Source: Rhodovulum strictum (lineage in GTDB: Bacteria; Pseudomonadota; Alphaproteobacteria; Rhodobacterales; Rhodobacteraceae). Taken from it: 46,483 nucleotides of DNA. Positions 1 to 7,994 of this stretch are shown here, piece by piece. The notes beneath the pieces were generated by a model, which did not search any database, was not told the origin of the DNA, and saw only the letters and a program-made list of their open reading frames with translations. How positions within the stretch are numbered: position 1 is the first letter of the stretch; every line of letters starts with the position of its first letter. A program made the position numbers and the translations under genes. Location: positions 1 to 46,483 of the forward strand of contig NZ_WJPO01000032.1 of NCBI RefSeq assembly GCF_009649175.1. Direction: 5' to 3'.

Positions 1-264
1 TCGCCGCCTGAGAACACGAACCTTCACATGCCCGGAGCATGCCGCCAGAGAATTTCCACAGCATTCGCGACACGACCCATGGGATCCGGCACGACCCTGA
101 TCGCGGCCGAAACAACCGGCCGGGTCTGCCTCGGCGTGGAACTGAACCCGGCCTATGTCGATGTGGCCATCGAGCGATGGCAGGCCTTCACGGGTCAGGA
201 GGCAGTGCTGGCGGAAACCAGCGAGACCTTCACCGCCCTGAGAGCCAGGCGGCTGGCTGCATGA
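1..264 (+). CDS. C-terminal fragment of N4/N6 DNA methyltransferase (5' end not in window)
   Basis: The frame is open from the left edge to a TGA at 264. From about base 79 it reads GSGTTLIAAE followed by VELNPAYVDVAIERW, which is the AdoMet-binding motif I region and following helix of a beta-class (TSPPY-type) amino-methyltransferase, where this block lies at the C-terminus. The residues before it (ISTAFATRPM) do not resemble the usual strand preceding GSGTT in any forward frame, so the upstream part may be degraded or rearranged. The stop overlaps the next gene's start by ATGA. The segment closely resembles the C-terminus of that next gene, so these look like tandem paralogues. The family is well supported; whether the gene is intact cannot be told here. 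Confidence 0.6.
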   Translation, partial: SPPENTNLHMPGACRQRISTAFATRPMGSGTTLIAAETTGRVCLGVELNPAYVDVAIERWQAFTGQEAVLAETSETFTALRARRLAA

Positions 265-1637
265 CGATGCATCTGCGCCCGAGCCAGATCGCGTTCTGGC
301 CGCTGGATCGGCTGAAACCCTACGCCAGGAACGCGAAGATCCACGGTGCCGGCCAGGTGGCAAGGATCGCCGCCAGCATGGCCGAGTTCGGCTGGACCGT
401 CCCCTGCCTCGTTGCCGCCGACGGCGAGCTAATCGCAGGCCACGGCCGCGTCCTGGCCGCCGCCCAGCTCGGGCTCGCCGAAGCGCCGGTCATCGTGCTG
501 GACCATCTGACCGAGGCGCAGCGCCGCGCCTATCGCATCGCCGACAACAAGCTGACCGAAATGGGCGGATGGGACGAGGCACTTCTGTTCGAGGAACTGC
601 GGGGCCTGATGGCGGAGGACTTCGACCTCGGGCTGATCGGCATCCCCGAGGAAGAACTGCACGCCCTGCTGCACGATGCCGACGATGACCGCGCGCCCAT
701 CGACGATGACACAGCCGACACCATCCCGGAGGCTCCGGCCGAGCCGATCACCCGGCCGGGTGACATCTGGGCGCTGGGGGATCACCGCCTGATCTGCGGC
801 GATGCGACCGACCCGGCCGTGGTGGCGCGGCTGATGGACGGCGCGCAGGCCTCGCTGATGTTCACCTCCCCGCCCTATGCCCAGCAGCGCGACTATGGCG
901 CCGCGAAGGAGAAGGTCGGTGACTGGGACGCGCTGATGCAGGGCGTCTTCGCCGCGGCTCCCGTCACCGCCGATGGCCAGCTGCTGGTAAACCTCGGCCT
1001 CGTCCATCGCGACAGCGAATGGACCCCCTATTGGGAGGGCTGGGTAGACTGGATGCGCGCGCAGGGCTGGCGGCGCTTCGGCTGGTATGTCTGGGACCAG
1101 GGGCCCGGCCTGCCGGGTGACTGGAACGGGCGGCTGGCGCCGTCGCACGAGTTCATCTTCCACTTCAACCGCCAGCCCCGCAAACCTAACAAGACAGTGG
1201 AGAGCAAGCACGCGGGCGAGACCCTCGGCGGCGGCGGGTTGCGCGGGGCCGACGGTACGGTCCATCGCAAGACCGGCTATGGCAACGCGATCCAGAGCCA
1301 CCGCATCCCGGACTCCGTGTTCCGCATCATGCGCCACAAAGGGGGCTTGGGCGCGGCCGGATCGCACCCGGCCGTCTTCCCCGTGGCGCTGGTGGAGGCG
1401 GTGCTGGACACATTCACCGACCCCGGCGACCTGGTGTTCGAACCCTTCTGCGGTTCCGGCACCCAGCTGATCGCAGCGGAACGCACCGGGCGGCGCTGCT
1501 GTGCGGTGGAACTGGACCCGGTCTATTGCGACGTCGCCGTGCGGCGGTGGGAGGTGGCGACGGGGCGAGCAGCCCACCGGATCACTGAACAGGAGGAGGC
1601 CAGGAAACAGGCGCGCCGGTCGAGGAAGCGGGCATGA
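261..1637 (+). CDS. ParB-like / DNA methyltransferase fusion (phage DNA modification enzyme)
   Basis: 458 aa. Residues about 5-95 form a ParB/Srx-like N-terminal domain (LIAGHGRVLAA). Residues about 165-440 form an AdoMet-dependent amino-methyltransferase with catalytic motif IV TSPPY at 202-206 and the AdoMet-binding motif FEPFCGSGT at 393-401. The order IV then I is the beta-class arrangement, giving N6-adenine or N4-cytosine methylation. Such ParB-methylase fusions are common in prophages and are thought to protect phage DNA from host restriction; that role is inference. The start ATG at 261 overlaps the previous stop and the 3' end overlaps the next gene by ATGA, so the three genes are probably one transcript. 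The target site cannot be read from sequence. Confidence 0.88.
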   Translation: MTMHLRPSQIAFWPLDRLKPYARNAKIHGAGQVARIAASMAEFGWTVPCLVAADGELIAGHGRVLAAAQLGLAEAPVIVLDHLTEAQRRAYRIADNKLTEMGGWDEALLFEELRGLMAEDFDLGLIGIPEEELHALLHDADDDRAPIDDDTADTIPEAPAEPITRPGDIWALGDHRLICGDATDPAVVARLMDGAQASLMFTSPPYAQQRDYGAAKEKVGDWDALMQGVFAAAPVTADGQLLVNLGLVHRDSEWTPYWEGWVDWMRAQGWRRFGWYVWDQGPGLPGDWNGRLAPSHEFIFHFNRQPRKPNKTVESKHAGETLGGGGLRGADGTVHRKTGYGNAIQSHRIPDSVFRIMRHKGGLGAAGSHPAVFPVALVEAVLDTFTDPGDLVFEPFCGSGTQLIAAERTGRRCCAVELDPVYCDVAVRRWEVATGRAAHRITEQEEARKQARRSRKRA

Positions 1638-1843
1638 CGCAGTCGCGCCGCATGTCGTTGGTCGAGGCCATCACCAATGTTGCCGTGGGCTACGCACTGG
1701 CGGTCGTCACGCAGATCATGGTGTTCCCATGGTTCGGCCTGCACCCGAGCCTCGGTGAAAACCTGGCGCTGGGCGGGCTCTTCACCGCCATATCCCTGAT
1801 CAGGGGCTACGCGCTACGCAGGCTGTTCGAGCGATTTCGTTGA
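1634..1843 (+). CDS. DUF7220-type small phage membrane protein
   Basis: 69 aa. Two hydrophobic stretches are visible, around residues 10-31 (ITNVAVGYALAVVTQIMVF) and 44-57 (LGGLFTAISLIRGY), with basic residues at both ends (TQSRRMS, RRLFERFR), so it is probably a two-helix inner-membrane protein. The form MTQSRRMSLVEAITN... is widespread in alphaproteobacterial prophages, usually beside DNA-modification genes; its function is unknown. It overlaps the methyltransferase stop by four bases. About 210 bases without a convincing gene follow before the HNH gene. Confidence 0.75.
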   Translation: MTQSRRMSLVEAITNVAVGYALAVVTQIMVFPWFGLHPSLGENLALGGLFTAISLIRGYALRRLFERFR

Positions 1844-2070
1844 CGGCGCGTTCGCGGTTCTCTACCTTTTCGTCAAACGATGGCCCCGACAAAGGCCTTG
1901 ACGGAGCAAGAGTTCCCTCAGGTCGGCAGGACCATCCCTGACGACATCGTTGTACGGACTGCGGAACCACGAACCATCGGGTCTCGCGCGAGCAAGAGCT
2001 TCCCGCCGGGGAGCGCCCGCTTCGGGCGTCGCGCATTCGCTTCTCACGAAGTTGAATGGAGACCCCGTGG

Positions 2071-2466
2071 ATGGGAAAGCTGTCGAATATTCGTCGAACC
2101 ATGATGCTGGCGCAGGAGGGGCGGTGCTACTACTGCGACCTGCCGATGTGGGATCCGGAGCTGGGTCATGCCGTGCCGGAAATCTGCCGGGCACCCGCCA
2201 TGCGGAGATATCTCCGCTGCACCGCAGAGCATCTGCACCCTCGATCCGAAGGCGGTGCCGACACGCCGGGCAACATCGTCGCGGCATGCTGGTACTGCAA
2301 CACAAGGCGACATCACAGGAAGGCGCCACCCTCCCCGGACGTCCATCGCGCACGCGTTCAGGAAAGGATGGCAAAAGGGAAATGGCTGGCCGCGCAGTTG
2401 AAACAGATCAGCGCATCTGTCAGCCCGTGCGCGAAGCTCCAACGGGGCGTGCCGCTGCGGCCATGA
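2071..2466 (+). CDS. HNH endonuclease
   Basis: 131 aa from the ATG at 2071, which has GGAG about nine bases upstream; an in-frame ATG at 2056 is an alternative. Two zinc-type CxxC pairs (C19/C22 in CYYC and C73/C76 in CWYC) bracket the HNH core, with EHLHPRSEGG (H54/H56), then N68 in GNIVAAC. This is the beta-beta-alpha-metal nuclease fold. In tailed phages, small HNH proteins near the terminase genes often assist DNA packaging or cleavage; here it lies upstream of terminase, separated by a reversed operon, so that link is weaker. It ends exactly where the convergent DUF3489 gene ends. Confidence 0.78.
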   Translation: MGKLSNIRRTMMLAQEGRCYYCDLPMWDPELGHAVPEICRAPAMRRYLRCTAEHLHPRSEGGADTPGNIVAACWYCNTRRHHRKAPPSPDVHRARVQERMAKGKWLAAQLKQISASVSPCAKLQRGVPLRP

Positions 2467-3024
2467 TCAGCGGAGAGAGTAGACGGTCCCCCTGCCCTCG
2501 ACCTTCTCTGAAGTGACAGGAAGCCCCAGCTTCTTCTTCAGCGCGCCGGAAATGGCCCCTCTGGCAGTGTGAGCTTGCCACGACGTCGCCTCGACGATCT
2601 CGGCGATGGACGCCCCCTCGGGCCGCTGAAGGAGCGCGATGATCTGCGCCTGCTTGGTGCCTGCGCGGATGGCGACGGGCTTTGGCGCGTCGGTTGTCGG
2701 TGCGGGTTCCGCATCCGGCTGTGGCTTAGCCCTTCGTGCGGTAGCGACGGCGCTGGCCGCGACCGGCTCGATCCCGATGGCTTCCAGCCCGGCTTCGGTG
2801 GCGACCAGCGTGGTGCCATGTCCATCGCCGGTCTCGCGCCAGAGCGGCTCGCCACGGCGCAGGTCGGCATCGACCTCGTCCAGCCATCCACGCGTGATCA
2901 TCGCGGTGACGGCCTTCTGCGCGGCGGCTCCGTGCAACCCCTCGGGCAGCGGCATGGCCAGATTGCCGGGGCGGGTCGCCGCGCGGCTGAGGATGAGGCT
3001 CTGGGTGTCGGTGAGTTTCGGCAT
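2467..3024 (-). CDS. DUF3489 domain protein
   Basis: 185 aa. The N-terminal half (TDTQSLILSRAATRPGNLA, then AAQKAVTAMITRGWLDEV) looks like a winged-helix unit. A low-complexity Ala/Pro linker spans about residues 88-118. The C-terminal half (GTKQAQIIALLQRPEGASI, then ATSWQAHTARGAISGALK) is the DUF3489 winged-helix domain. Two helix-turn-helix-like halves suggest a DNA-binding protein. It is the last gene of a six-gene leftward cluster that diverges from the terminase operon and ends flush with the HNH gene. Target and role are unknown. Confidence 0.75.
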   Translation of the reverse strand: MPKLTDTQSLILSRAATRPGNLAMPLPEGLHGAAAQKAVTAMITRGWLDEVDADLRRGEPLWRETGDGHGTTLVATEAGLEAIGIEPVAASAVATARRAKPQPDAEPAPTTDAPKPVAIRAGTKQAQIIALLQRPEGASIAEIVEATSWQAHTARGAISGALKKKLGLPVTSEKVEGRGTVYSLR

Positions 3025-3118
3025 GGGTCGTCTCCATGGTCAGGGCCGCGATCATCGCCGGCCTTCCACGACCCCAGGCCGCGCAGGCGCGCGGCAGGAG
3101 TTCCGGCAGCGCCGGAGA

Positions 3119-3388
3119 TCAACGAGCGTGTTCGCCTTCGCCGAAGGCGCTGTCGGTGATGCGCTTCAGGAGGCTGGCGTAGTGCTCCAGCGTGCCGACC
3201 ATGACCCAGCCGACCTCGTCGAGGTGGCAGTTGAAATGGTCGTCGCTGAGCGCCTGCAGGCGGGCGAGCATTTCGTCGATCTCGGCCTTCTTGCCGATGA
3301 AGGCATTCAGCGCGGCTTCGCGGTTGCGGCGCGCTTTCTCGGCGCGGAGTTCGTGGCGCGGGGTGGTGATCGGGTTGAGGCGGGTCAT
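3119..3388 (-). CDS. Hypothetical small phage protein
   Basis: 89 aa when started at the ATG at 3388 (MTRLNPITTPRHELRAEKAR). A longer frame starts at 3463 but its extra 25 residues have poor composition. The N-terminus is strongly basic and charged, followed by a helical segment (AFIGKKAEIDEMLARLQAL) and an acidic C-terminal part. It belongs to a family of uncharacterised proteins that I recognise only as common in Rhodobacterales prophages. It is part of the leftward small-gene cluster; function unknown. Confidence 0.6.
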   Translation of the reverse strand: MTRLNPITTPRHELRAEKARRNREAALNAFIGKKAEIDEMLARLQALSDDHFNCHLDEVGWVMVGTLEHYASLLKRITDSAFGEGEHAR

Positions 3389-3518
3389 CGGCGTGGCTCC
3401 GTGGTGAGTTGCATCGTTTCCGTGAGACAACCATCGCTCCGGTGCGACGATTATCGTAGGCAAATCAGAGCGATAGAGTTTCTATCTGATCGCCACGCAG
3501 CGCGCCTGCGCGACGGGA

Positions 3519-3824
3519 TCATGGCCGCAGCGCTTCGGGCTGCGCAGCCTCGGGATCCAGTTCGACCCACGCCCCATCCTGCCAGACGTAGAGATGGCAC
3601 AGCTCGCGGGTCGGACGCGGCAGGATCGGGGGCTCGCGGGGCGGGTCGAAGCAGTCGAGTTCGTCGGACCGGACCTGCCGGATTTCCTTTGCGGCGAGGA
3701 TGTCCTCGGGCGTCCACGGGGTCAACGCGGGCAGCATGTGCTCGGGATAGCCGTCGTAATGGCAGTACACATGGGCCCATTCCTCGGGCCCAAGCTGGAT
3801 GGCGATCTGTGCGCGGGTGCTCAT
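3519..3824 (-). CDS. Conserved hypothetical phage protein (MSTRAQIAI family)
   Basis: 101 aa, soluble and acidic. The N-terminal block MSTRAQIAIQLGPEEWAHVY followed by CHYDGYPEHMLPAL is a recognisable conserved signature of small proteins found in phages and plasmids. Conserved aromatic, His and Asp residues (YCHYDGYPEH) could form a ligand site, but no activity is known to me. It is in the leftward cluster, with about 130 bases between it and the next gene downstream (3388). Confidence 0.65.
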   Translation of the reverse strand: MSTRAQIAIQLGPEEWAHVYCHYDGYPEHMLPALTPWTPEDILAAKEIRQVRSDELDCFDPPREPPILPRPTRELCHLYVWQDGAWVELDPEAAQPEALRP

Positions 3825-3836
3825 GGTCGTTCCCCT

Positions 3837-4055
3837 TCAGATCAGCTGCAGGCTGGCCAGCATCGTGCTGGCAGCGGCGAGCTGGGTGGTCGGTAGTTCG
3901 ATCTTGATGTGCGAGATGACGTCCGAGGCCTCGGCCGTGATCCCCTCGTCGCGCAGTGCGGCCTCGATCATGCGGGCGGCGGCGTCGGGGCCCTTGAGGT
4001 TCAGCGGGTCCGGCAGCGCGGCATGGTCAATGCGGATGGTGGTGATGGCGGTCAT
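3837..4055 (-). CDS. Hypothetical small phage protein
   Basis: 72 aa, from ATG at 4055. It has an N-terminal beta-rich segment (MTAITTIRIDHAALP) and a helical C-terminal half (TTQLAAASTMLASLQLI). It is separated by 12 bases from the gene before and after it in the leftward cluster, consistent with one transcript. Not recognised; function unknown. Confidence 0.55.
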   Translation of the reverse strand: MTAITTIRIDHAALPDPLNLKGPDAAARMIEAALRDEGITAEASDVISHIKIELPTTQLAAASTMLASLQLI

Positions 4056-4067
4056 GGTGGGATCCTT

Positions 4068-4277
4068 TCAGGGGTGGGTTTCGGCAGGGCCTGTGCGGCA
4101 CCCGGCCTCGAAGGCCTCCTCGAGCGCGGCGCGGATGGCCCAGACGGCGACGTCGTGGAAATCCAGCCGGTCCCAGTTGCGGGTCTCCAGCGTCTCGAGA
4201 TGGAACTGGCGCTGGGCGATCTCGAGCAGCTGGGCATCGCGCTGGGCGGTCGGGTCGGTGTTCTTGCGGTGCGCCAT
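4068..4277 (-). CDS. DUF6900-like small protein
   Basis: 69 aa, started at the ATG at 4277 (MAHRKNTDPTAQRDAQLLEI). The central block QFHLETLETRNWDRLDFHDV with following WAIRAALEEAFEAG is the signature I associate with DUF6900, a short helical family in alphaproteobacterial mobile elements. A much longer frame continues upstream to 5126 but runs antisense to terminase and is not a gene. It lies two bases from the preceding gene in the leftward cluster. Function unknown. Confidence 0.6.
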   Translation of the reverse strand: MAHRKNTDPTAQRDAQLLEIAQRQFHLETLETRNWDRLDFHDVAVWAIRAALEEAFEAGCRTGPAETHP

Positions 4278-4279
4278 GG

Positions 4280-4498
4280 TCAATCCTCCCAGCGGTGTTC
4301 GGGGTGGGTGGTCCGCGCGCGGGCTTCCTCGCGCATCATCTCCTGGACCTTGGCCATCTCGACCATCCCGTCCGCCTGGCTCATCCGTCCGGACATGACC
4401 TCGTCCATCACCCAGTTCACCCGCTCCTGCGCGGGGCTGGTGTGGTCCCGCCACCCCTCGCTCATCGAGCTGTGCCCCATTCTTTCCTGTGCGCGCAT
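4280..4498 (-). CDS. Hypothetical small phage protein, first gene of leftward cluster
   Basis: 72 aa, highly charged and Met-rich, predicted mostly helical (VNWVMDEVMSGRMSQADGMV). As the first gene of the leftward cluster it lies just downstream of the AT-rich divergent region at 4499-4637. Not recognised; function unknown. Confidence 0.5.
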   Translation of the reverse strand: MRAQERMGHSSMSEGWRDHTSPAQERVNWVMDEVMSGRMSQADGMVEMAKVQEMMREEARARTTHPEHRWED

Positions 4499-4637
4499 GG
4501 CTCTCTCCGATCCTTGGCCGGGGGGTGCGATGCACCCGTTTCGTTGGGATCAGAGTCGCTCTATCCGGTAGTGTAATCAACTGAATAAGAAGAGCATTTA
4601 CGTTTAATTCCAATATCTTGAGGATCACCGCAGCGCC
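4499..4637. promoter_or_regulatory. Divergent control region between leftward small genes and terminase operon
   Basis: This 139-base gap between divergent genes is clearly more AT-rich than its surroundings, especially 4570-4622 (runs such as TGTAATCAACTGAATAAG and CGTTTAATTCCAATATC). That is where promoters for the leftward cluster and the rightward packaging genes would be expected. I cannot assign firm -35/-10 boxes. Confidence 0.4.
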
Positions 4638-5177
4638 ATGGAAGGTATGTCCGAACGCGCCTATGCCGCCCATTCCGGCCTCTCGCGCGGGGCGGTGCAG
4701 AAGGCGCGCAAGAACGGTCGGCTGGTGCTCTTTGCAGATGGGTCGATCAACGCGGCGGCCTCGGATGCGCGCCGGGGTGCGATGACCGATCCGGACCAGC
4801 AGATGCGGTCGCGCAGTGGTGGCGAGGGGATGATCAGCGGGCCGGGAGAGACCGCGTCCTACATCAAGGCGCGCACGCTGCTGACAGTCTATTCCGCTCA
4901 GGACAAGCAGATCGCGGTCCAGAAGAAGAAGGGCGTGCTGGTCGACCGCGCGCGCGCCGAGACGCTGGTGTTCCGCCTCGCGCGCCAGGAGCGCGATACA
5001 TGGGTCACATGGCCCACCCGCGTGGCAGCAACGATGGCCGCGCAATTGTCCGCAGAAATGGAGAAGGCCTCGGGGGTGCCCGTGACGATCGAGACTGCGA
5101 TCCTGCAAAGGGTGCTGGAAACCCATGTCCGAGAGCAGCTCGACGCCCTCGCAGACCTCCGGGTCTCGCTTGCATGA
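4638..5177 (+). CDS. Terminase small subunit (Nu1-like)
   Basis: 179 aa. The N-terminus (MSERAYAAHSGLSRGAVQKA) is a MerR/Nu1-like helix-turn-helix that would bind the packaging site, followed by RLVLFADGSINAAASD as in Nu1-type 'elements of external origin' proteins. The C-terminal helical half would contact the large subunit. Its 3' end overlaps the large subunit gene by 53 bases in another frame, typical of the pair. The start at 4638 is preceded only by a distant GAGG; the in-frame ATG at 4647 is an alternative. Identification rests on the domain plus synteny. Confidence 0.8.
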   Translation: MEGMSERAYAAHSGLSRGAVQKARKNGRLVLFADGSINAAASDARRGAMTDPDQQMRSRSGGEGMISGPGETASYIKARTLLTVYSAQDKQIAVQKKKGVLVDRARAETLVFRLARQERDTWVTWPTRVAATMAAQLSAEMEKASGVPVTIETAILQRVLETHVREQLDALADLRVSLA

Positions 5178-7182
5178 AGGAGACGATGATCACGACCTGA
5201 CCGACAGCGACCTGACCGAGGGGCTCGACCTCGGCTTTGACGGGGCCGAGGACGTCCTGCGCGCCTGGCGGCGGGGCATGCGCCCGGACGCAGATCTCAC
5301 CGTGTCGGAATGGGCCGATGCGCATCGCTGGCTGTCTTCGCGCGCCTCGGCCGAGCCCGGGCGGTACCGCACCGCGCGCACGCCCTATCTGCGCGCCATC
5401 ATGGATGCGCTGTCCCCGAGCCACCCGGCACAGCGGATCAGCTTCATGAAGGCCGCGCAGGTCGGGGCGACCGAGGCTGGAAATAACTGGATCGGCTTCG
5501 TGATCCATCACGCGCCGGGGCCGATGCTGGCCGTGCTGCCGACCGTCGAGATGGCCAAGCGCACCTCGCGGGGCCGGATCGACACGCTGATCGAGGACAG
5601 CCCGGCTCTGAAGGAACGAGTCAGCCCCGCTCGCTCGCGCGACGCCGGCAACTCGATGCTCTCAAAAGAGTTCCCCGGCGGCATCCTGGTGCTGACCGGG
5701 GCGAACTCGGCCACCGGCCTGCGGTCGATGCCCGCGCGCTATGTGTTTCTCGACGAGGTCGACGCCTATCCGGCGTCCGCCGACGAGGAGGGCGATCCGG
5801 TCACGCTGGCCGAGGCGCGCACCACCACCTTCGCGCATCGGCGCAAGGTGTTCATGGTCTCGACCCCGACCATCCGGGGCCTGAGCCGGATCGAGCGCGA
5901 GTTCGAAGCCTCTGACCAGCGGCGCTACTTCGTGCCCTGCCCGCATTGCGGCCACAGGCAATGGCTGCAGTTCGAGCGGCTGCGCTGGGCGAAGGGCCGA
6001 CCGGAAACGGCGACATACCATTGCGAAGGGTGCGAGCGCTCCATTGCCGAGCACCACAAGACGGAGATGCTGGCGCGCGGCTATTGGCGCGCGACCGCCG
6101 TATCCGCCGACCCGACCGCCATCGGCTTCCACCTCTCGGCGCTCTATTCGCCGATCGGCTGGAAGAGCTGGGAGCAGATCGCGCGGGACTGGCTGGCCGC
6201 CCAAGGCTCGGACGATATGCTGCGCGCCGCGCGCAACACGCTGCTGGGCGAGACCTGGATCGAGAGCGGCGAGGCCCCGGAATGGCAGCGGCTGGCGGAT
6301 CGACGCATCACCTTCCCGGAGCAGATCCCCGCAGGCGGGCTGTTCCTGACCGCTGGTGCCGATGTGCAGAAGGACCGGATCGAGGTCGATGTCTGGGCCT
6401 GGGGCCGGGGCTTGGAAAGCTGGCTCGTGGATCACATCGTGATCCCCGGCGGGCCGGACGATACGGCCTGCTGGGACAAGCTGACGGCCCTGCTCGGGCA
6501 GACATGGACCCATGAGAACGGCGCGGTCATGACACTGGCAAAGCTCGCCATCGACACCGGCTACGAGTCGGCGGCGGTCTATGCCTGGGCTCGCAAGCAG
6601 GGCATCGCGCAGGTCGCGCCGGTGAAGGGGCTCGAAGGGTTCAACCGGGTCACGCCGGTGTCGGGACCGACCTTCGTGGATGCGACCGTGAACGGGCGGA
6701 AGCTGAAGCGCGGGGCCCGGCTCTGGACCGTGGCCACGGCCACGTTCAAGGCGGAGACCTATCGCTACCTGCGCATCGAGCGGCCCAGTGACGAAGATCG
6801 CGCGCTGGGCGCGACGAACCCGGCAGGGACGATCCACCTGCCCGACTGGGCCGACAGCGAATGGCTCAAGCAGCTGGTGGCCGAGCAGCTGGTCACGATC
6901 CGCGACCGGCGCGGCTATGCCCGCCAGGAGTGGCAGAAGCTGCGCGAGCGCAACGAGGCGCTCGACGCCCGGGTCTATGCGCGCGCCGCGGCATGGATCC
7001 TCGGCGCCGACCGCTTCGACGAGCGGATGTGGCGACAGCTGGAGAAACAGGCGGGGGTGGAGACCGCCACCGGTGCCGCAGCCAAGAACGAACCCGAGAT
7101 ACCGAGCGCGCCCGAGGCCGGGCGCATCACCGCCCCCCGGCGACGTGGCTGGAAGATCAGCACGCCCCGATACATGGAGTGA
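5125..7182 (+). CDS. Terminase large subunit (GpA family)
   Basis: 685 aa, close to lambda GpA length. It is the ATP-driven packaging motor and cos-cleaving nuclease. The deviant Walker A segment KAAQVGATE lies at 109-117, Walker B YVFLDE at 206-211, and a zinc-type pair CPHC (272-275) and CEGC (300-303) follows, as in the GpA family. The C-terminal nuclease domain includes conserved acidic positions such as DTGYESAAVY. No in-frame ATG lies between 5125 and 5278; a TTG at 5170 is an alternative start that would reduce the overlap with the small subunit. Its stop abuts the end of reversed ccdB. Confidence 0.95.
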   Translation: MSESSSTPSQTSGSRLHEGDDDHDLTDSDLTEGLDLGFDGAEDVLRAWRRGMRPDADLTVSEWADAHRWLSSRASAEPGRYRTARTPYLRAIMDALSPSHPAQRISFMKAAQVGATEAGNNWIGFVIHHAPGPMLAVLPTVEMAKRTSRGRIDTLIEDSPALKERVSPARSRDAGNSMLSKEFPGGILVLTGANSATGLRSMPARYVFLDEVDAYPASADEEGDPVTLAEARTTTFAHRRKVFMVSTPTIRGLSRIEREFEASDQRRYFVPCPHCGHRQWLQFERLRWAKGRPETATYHCEGCERSIAEHHKTEMLARGYWRATAVSADPTAIGFHLSALYSPIGWKSWEQIARDWLAAQGSDDMLRAARNTLLGETWIESGEAPEWQRLADRRITFPEQIPAGGLFLTAGADVQKDRIEVDVWAWGRGLESWLVDHIVIPGGPDDTACWDKLTALLGQTWTHENGAVMTLAKLAIDTGYESAAVYAWARKQGIAQVAPVKGLEGFNRVTPVSGPTFVDATVNGRKLKRGARLWTVATATFKAETYRYLRIERPSDEDRALGATNPAGTIHLPDWADSEWLKQLVAEQLVTIRDRRGYARQEWQKLRERNEALDARVYARAAAWILGADRFDERMWRQLEKQAGVETATGAAAKNEPEIPSAPEAGRITAPRRRGWKISTPRYME

Positions 7183-7479
7183 TCAGAAGCCCGAGAAGAC
7201 CATGTCGAGGGCGCCCCGGATCTCGTAGTCGAACCGCGACAGGTCCGCGACGGGCGGCGCCTTGAGCAGGGCCGAAGGGATCGCGGCCATCTCGGCCGTG
7301 TGCAGGACATGCGCCGCGCCCTCGATCTCGAAGACCGGCTCAAGCCGCCCGATGGCCTTCGGCCCCGAGGCGGCGGGCACCAGCGGCGCGACCACCCGCG
7401 TGCCGGTCTCGATCAGATCGGTCTGGAGGTCGAGCACCATCCGGCCGCCAGGCACGCGATAGACGTGGAACTGCGCCAT
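7183..7479 (-). CDS. ccdB: CcdB-family toxin
   Basis: 98 aa, near the family's usual 101. The family poisons DNA gyrase. Hallmarks are the N-terminal MAQFHVYRVPGGRMVLDLQT, central TRVVAPLVP and PVFEIEG, and the C-terminal ALDMVFSGF; the C-terminal residues are the gyrase-poisoning region in the F-plasmid protein. The start ATG shares one base with the ccdA stop (TGATG), so the two are translationally coupled. The pair is reversed relative to the late operon and its last base is immediately next to the terminase stop. It probably stabilises the prophage or acts as a moron; that is inference. Confidence 0.88.
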   Translation of the reverse strand: MAQFHVYRVPGGRMVLDLQTDLIETGTRVVAPLVPAASGPKAIGRLEPVFEIEGAAHVLHTAEMAAIPSALLKAPPVADLSRFDYEIRGALDMVFSGF

Positions 7480-7724
7480 CAGCCGAGCTTCAGGACCTGG
7501 AGATCGGCCAGAGGGGTGCCGTTGGCCTCGATCCAGGCTCGACGCTCGGCGATCGCCTCGGCGTTCTCGCGCGCCCAGGCCTCGGCCTTCGCCGCACGCA
7601 CGGCCTCGGCCAGCGCGGCATCGCTGATCGCGGAGACATTGAGTCCGAGCGCGCGCGCGGCGGCAAGGGTGGACGCTGTCAGCGAGACATTCGTGCGCTG
7701 CTTCGCGGTGCTGTTCTGCGGCAT
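7479..7724 (-). CDS. ccdA: CcdA-family antitoxin
   Basis: 81 aa from ATG at 7724, which is preceded by a strong GGAGG five to six bases upstream. The N-terminal ribbon-helix-helix (RTNVSLTASTLAAARALGLN) binds operator DNA and the C-terminal segment (ENAEAIAERRAWIEANGTPL) wraps and neutralises CcdB. In-frame ATGs further upstream lack this ribosome site. It is the first gene of the reversed ccdAB cassette and probably autoregulates through the inverted repeat at 7755-7767. Confidence 0.86.
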   Translation of the reverse strand: MPQNSTAKQRTNVSLTASTLAAARALGLNVSAISDAALAEAVRAAKAEAWARENAEAIAERRAWIEANGTPLADLQVLKLG

Positions 7725-7754
7725 CGGGCCCTCCATCGACACAACCGTAATACA

Positions 7755-7767
7755 CACACCTCGTGTG
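7755..7767. promoter_or_regulatory. Candidate ccdAB operator (inverted repeat)
   Basis: CACAC-CTC-GTGTG is a perfect five-base inverted repeat about 30 bases upstream of the ccdA start, in the 60-base gap before the head-tail joining gene. CcdA proteins repress their own promoter by binding short palindromes; assignment to this site is inference. Confidence 0.45.
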
Positions 7768-7784
7768 CTCATCAAGAGACACCC

Positions 7785-7994
7785 ATGACCCTCGACGAGC
7801 TGAAGTCCCGACACAGCGCGCTGCTGGCCGCGCGCTACAGTGGCACGCGGTCGGTCAGCTATGACGGCAAGAGCCTCACCTATGGCTCGGACGCGGAACT
7901 GGCCGCCGCCATTGCCGATATCGAGCGCCGGATCGCGGCGCTGGAACGGACCAGCCGGCGCGTGTTGCGCCCCTTCGCCGTGAAGGACCTCTGA
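7785..7994 (+). CDS. Head-tail joining protein (gpW-like)
   Basis: 69 aa, the size of lambda gpW. An N-terminal helix (TLDELKSRHSALLAARYSG), a beta-hairpin (TRSVSYDGKSLTYGSD) and a C-terminal helix (ELAAAIADIERRIAALER) match the gpW fold order. gpW-type proteins plug the portal after packaging so that tails can attach. The stop overlaps the portal start by ATGA. In lambda the order is terminase, W, portal; it is the same here, interrupted only by the reversed ccdAB cassette. Confidence 0.82.
   Translation: MTLDELKSRHSALLAARYSGTRSVSYDGKSLTYGSDAELAAAIADIERRIAALERTSRRVLRPFAVKDL

Noticed and set aside
1843-2070. Possible small gene at 1880-2104 between DUF7220 and HNH
   Set aside because: Overlaps the HNH start, has no ribosome site and no family-like features.
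3495-3520. CGCGCCTGCGCG palindrome in the gap before the gene at 3388
   Set aside because: Short GC-only palindromes are expected by chance in this DNA and no T tract or promoter accompanies it.
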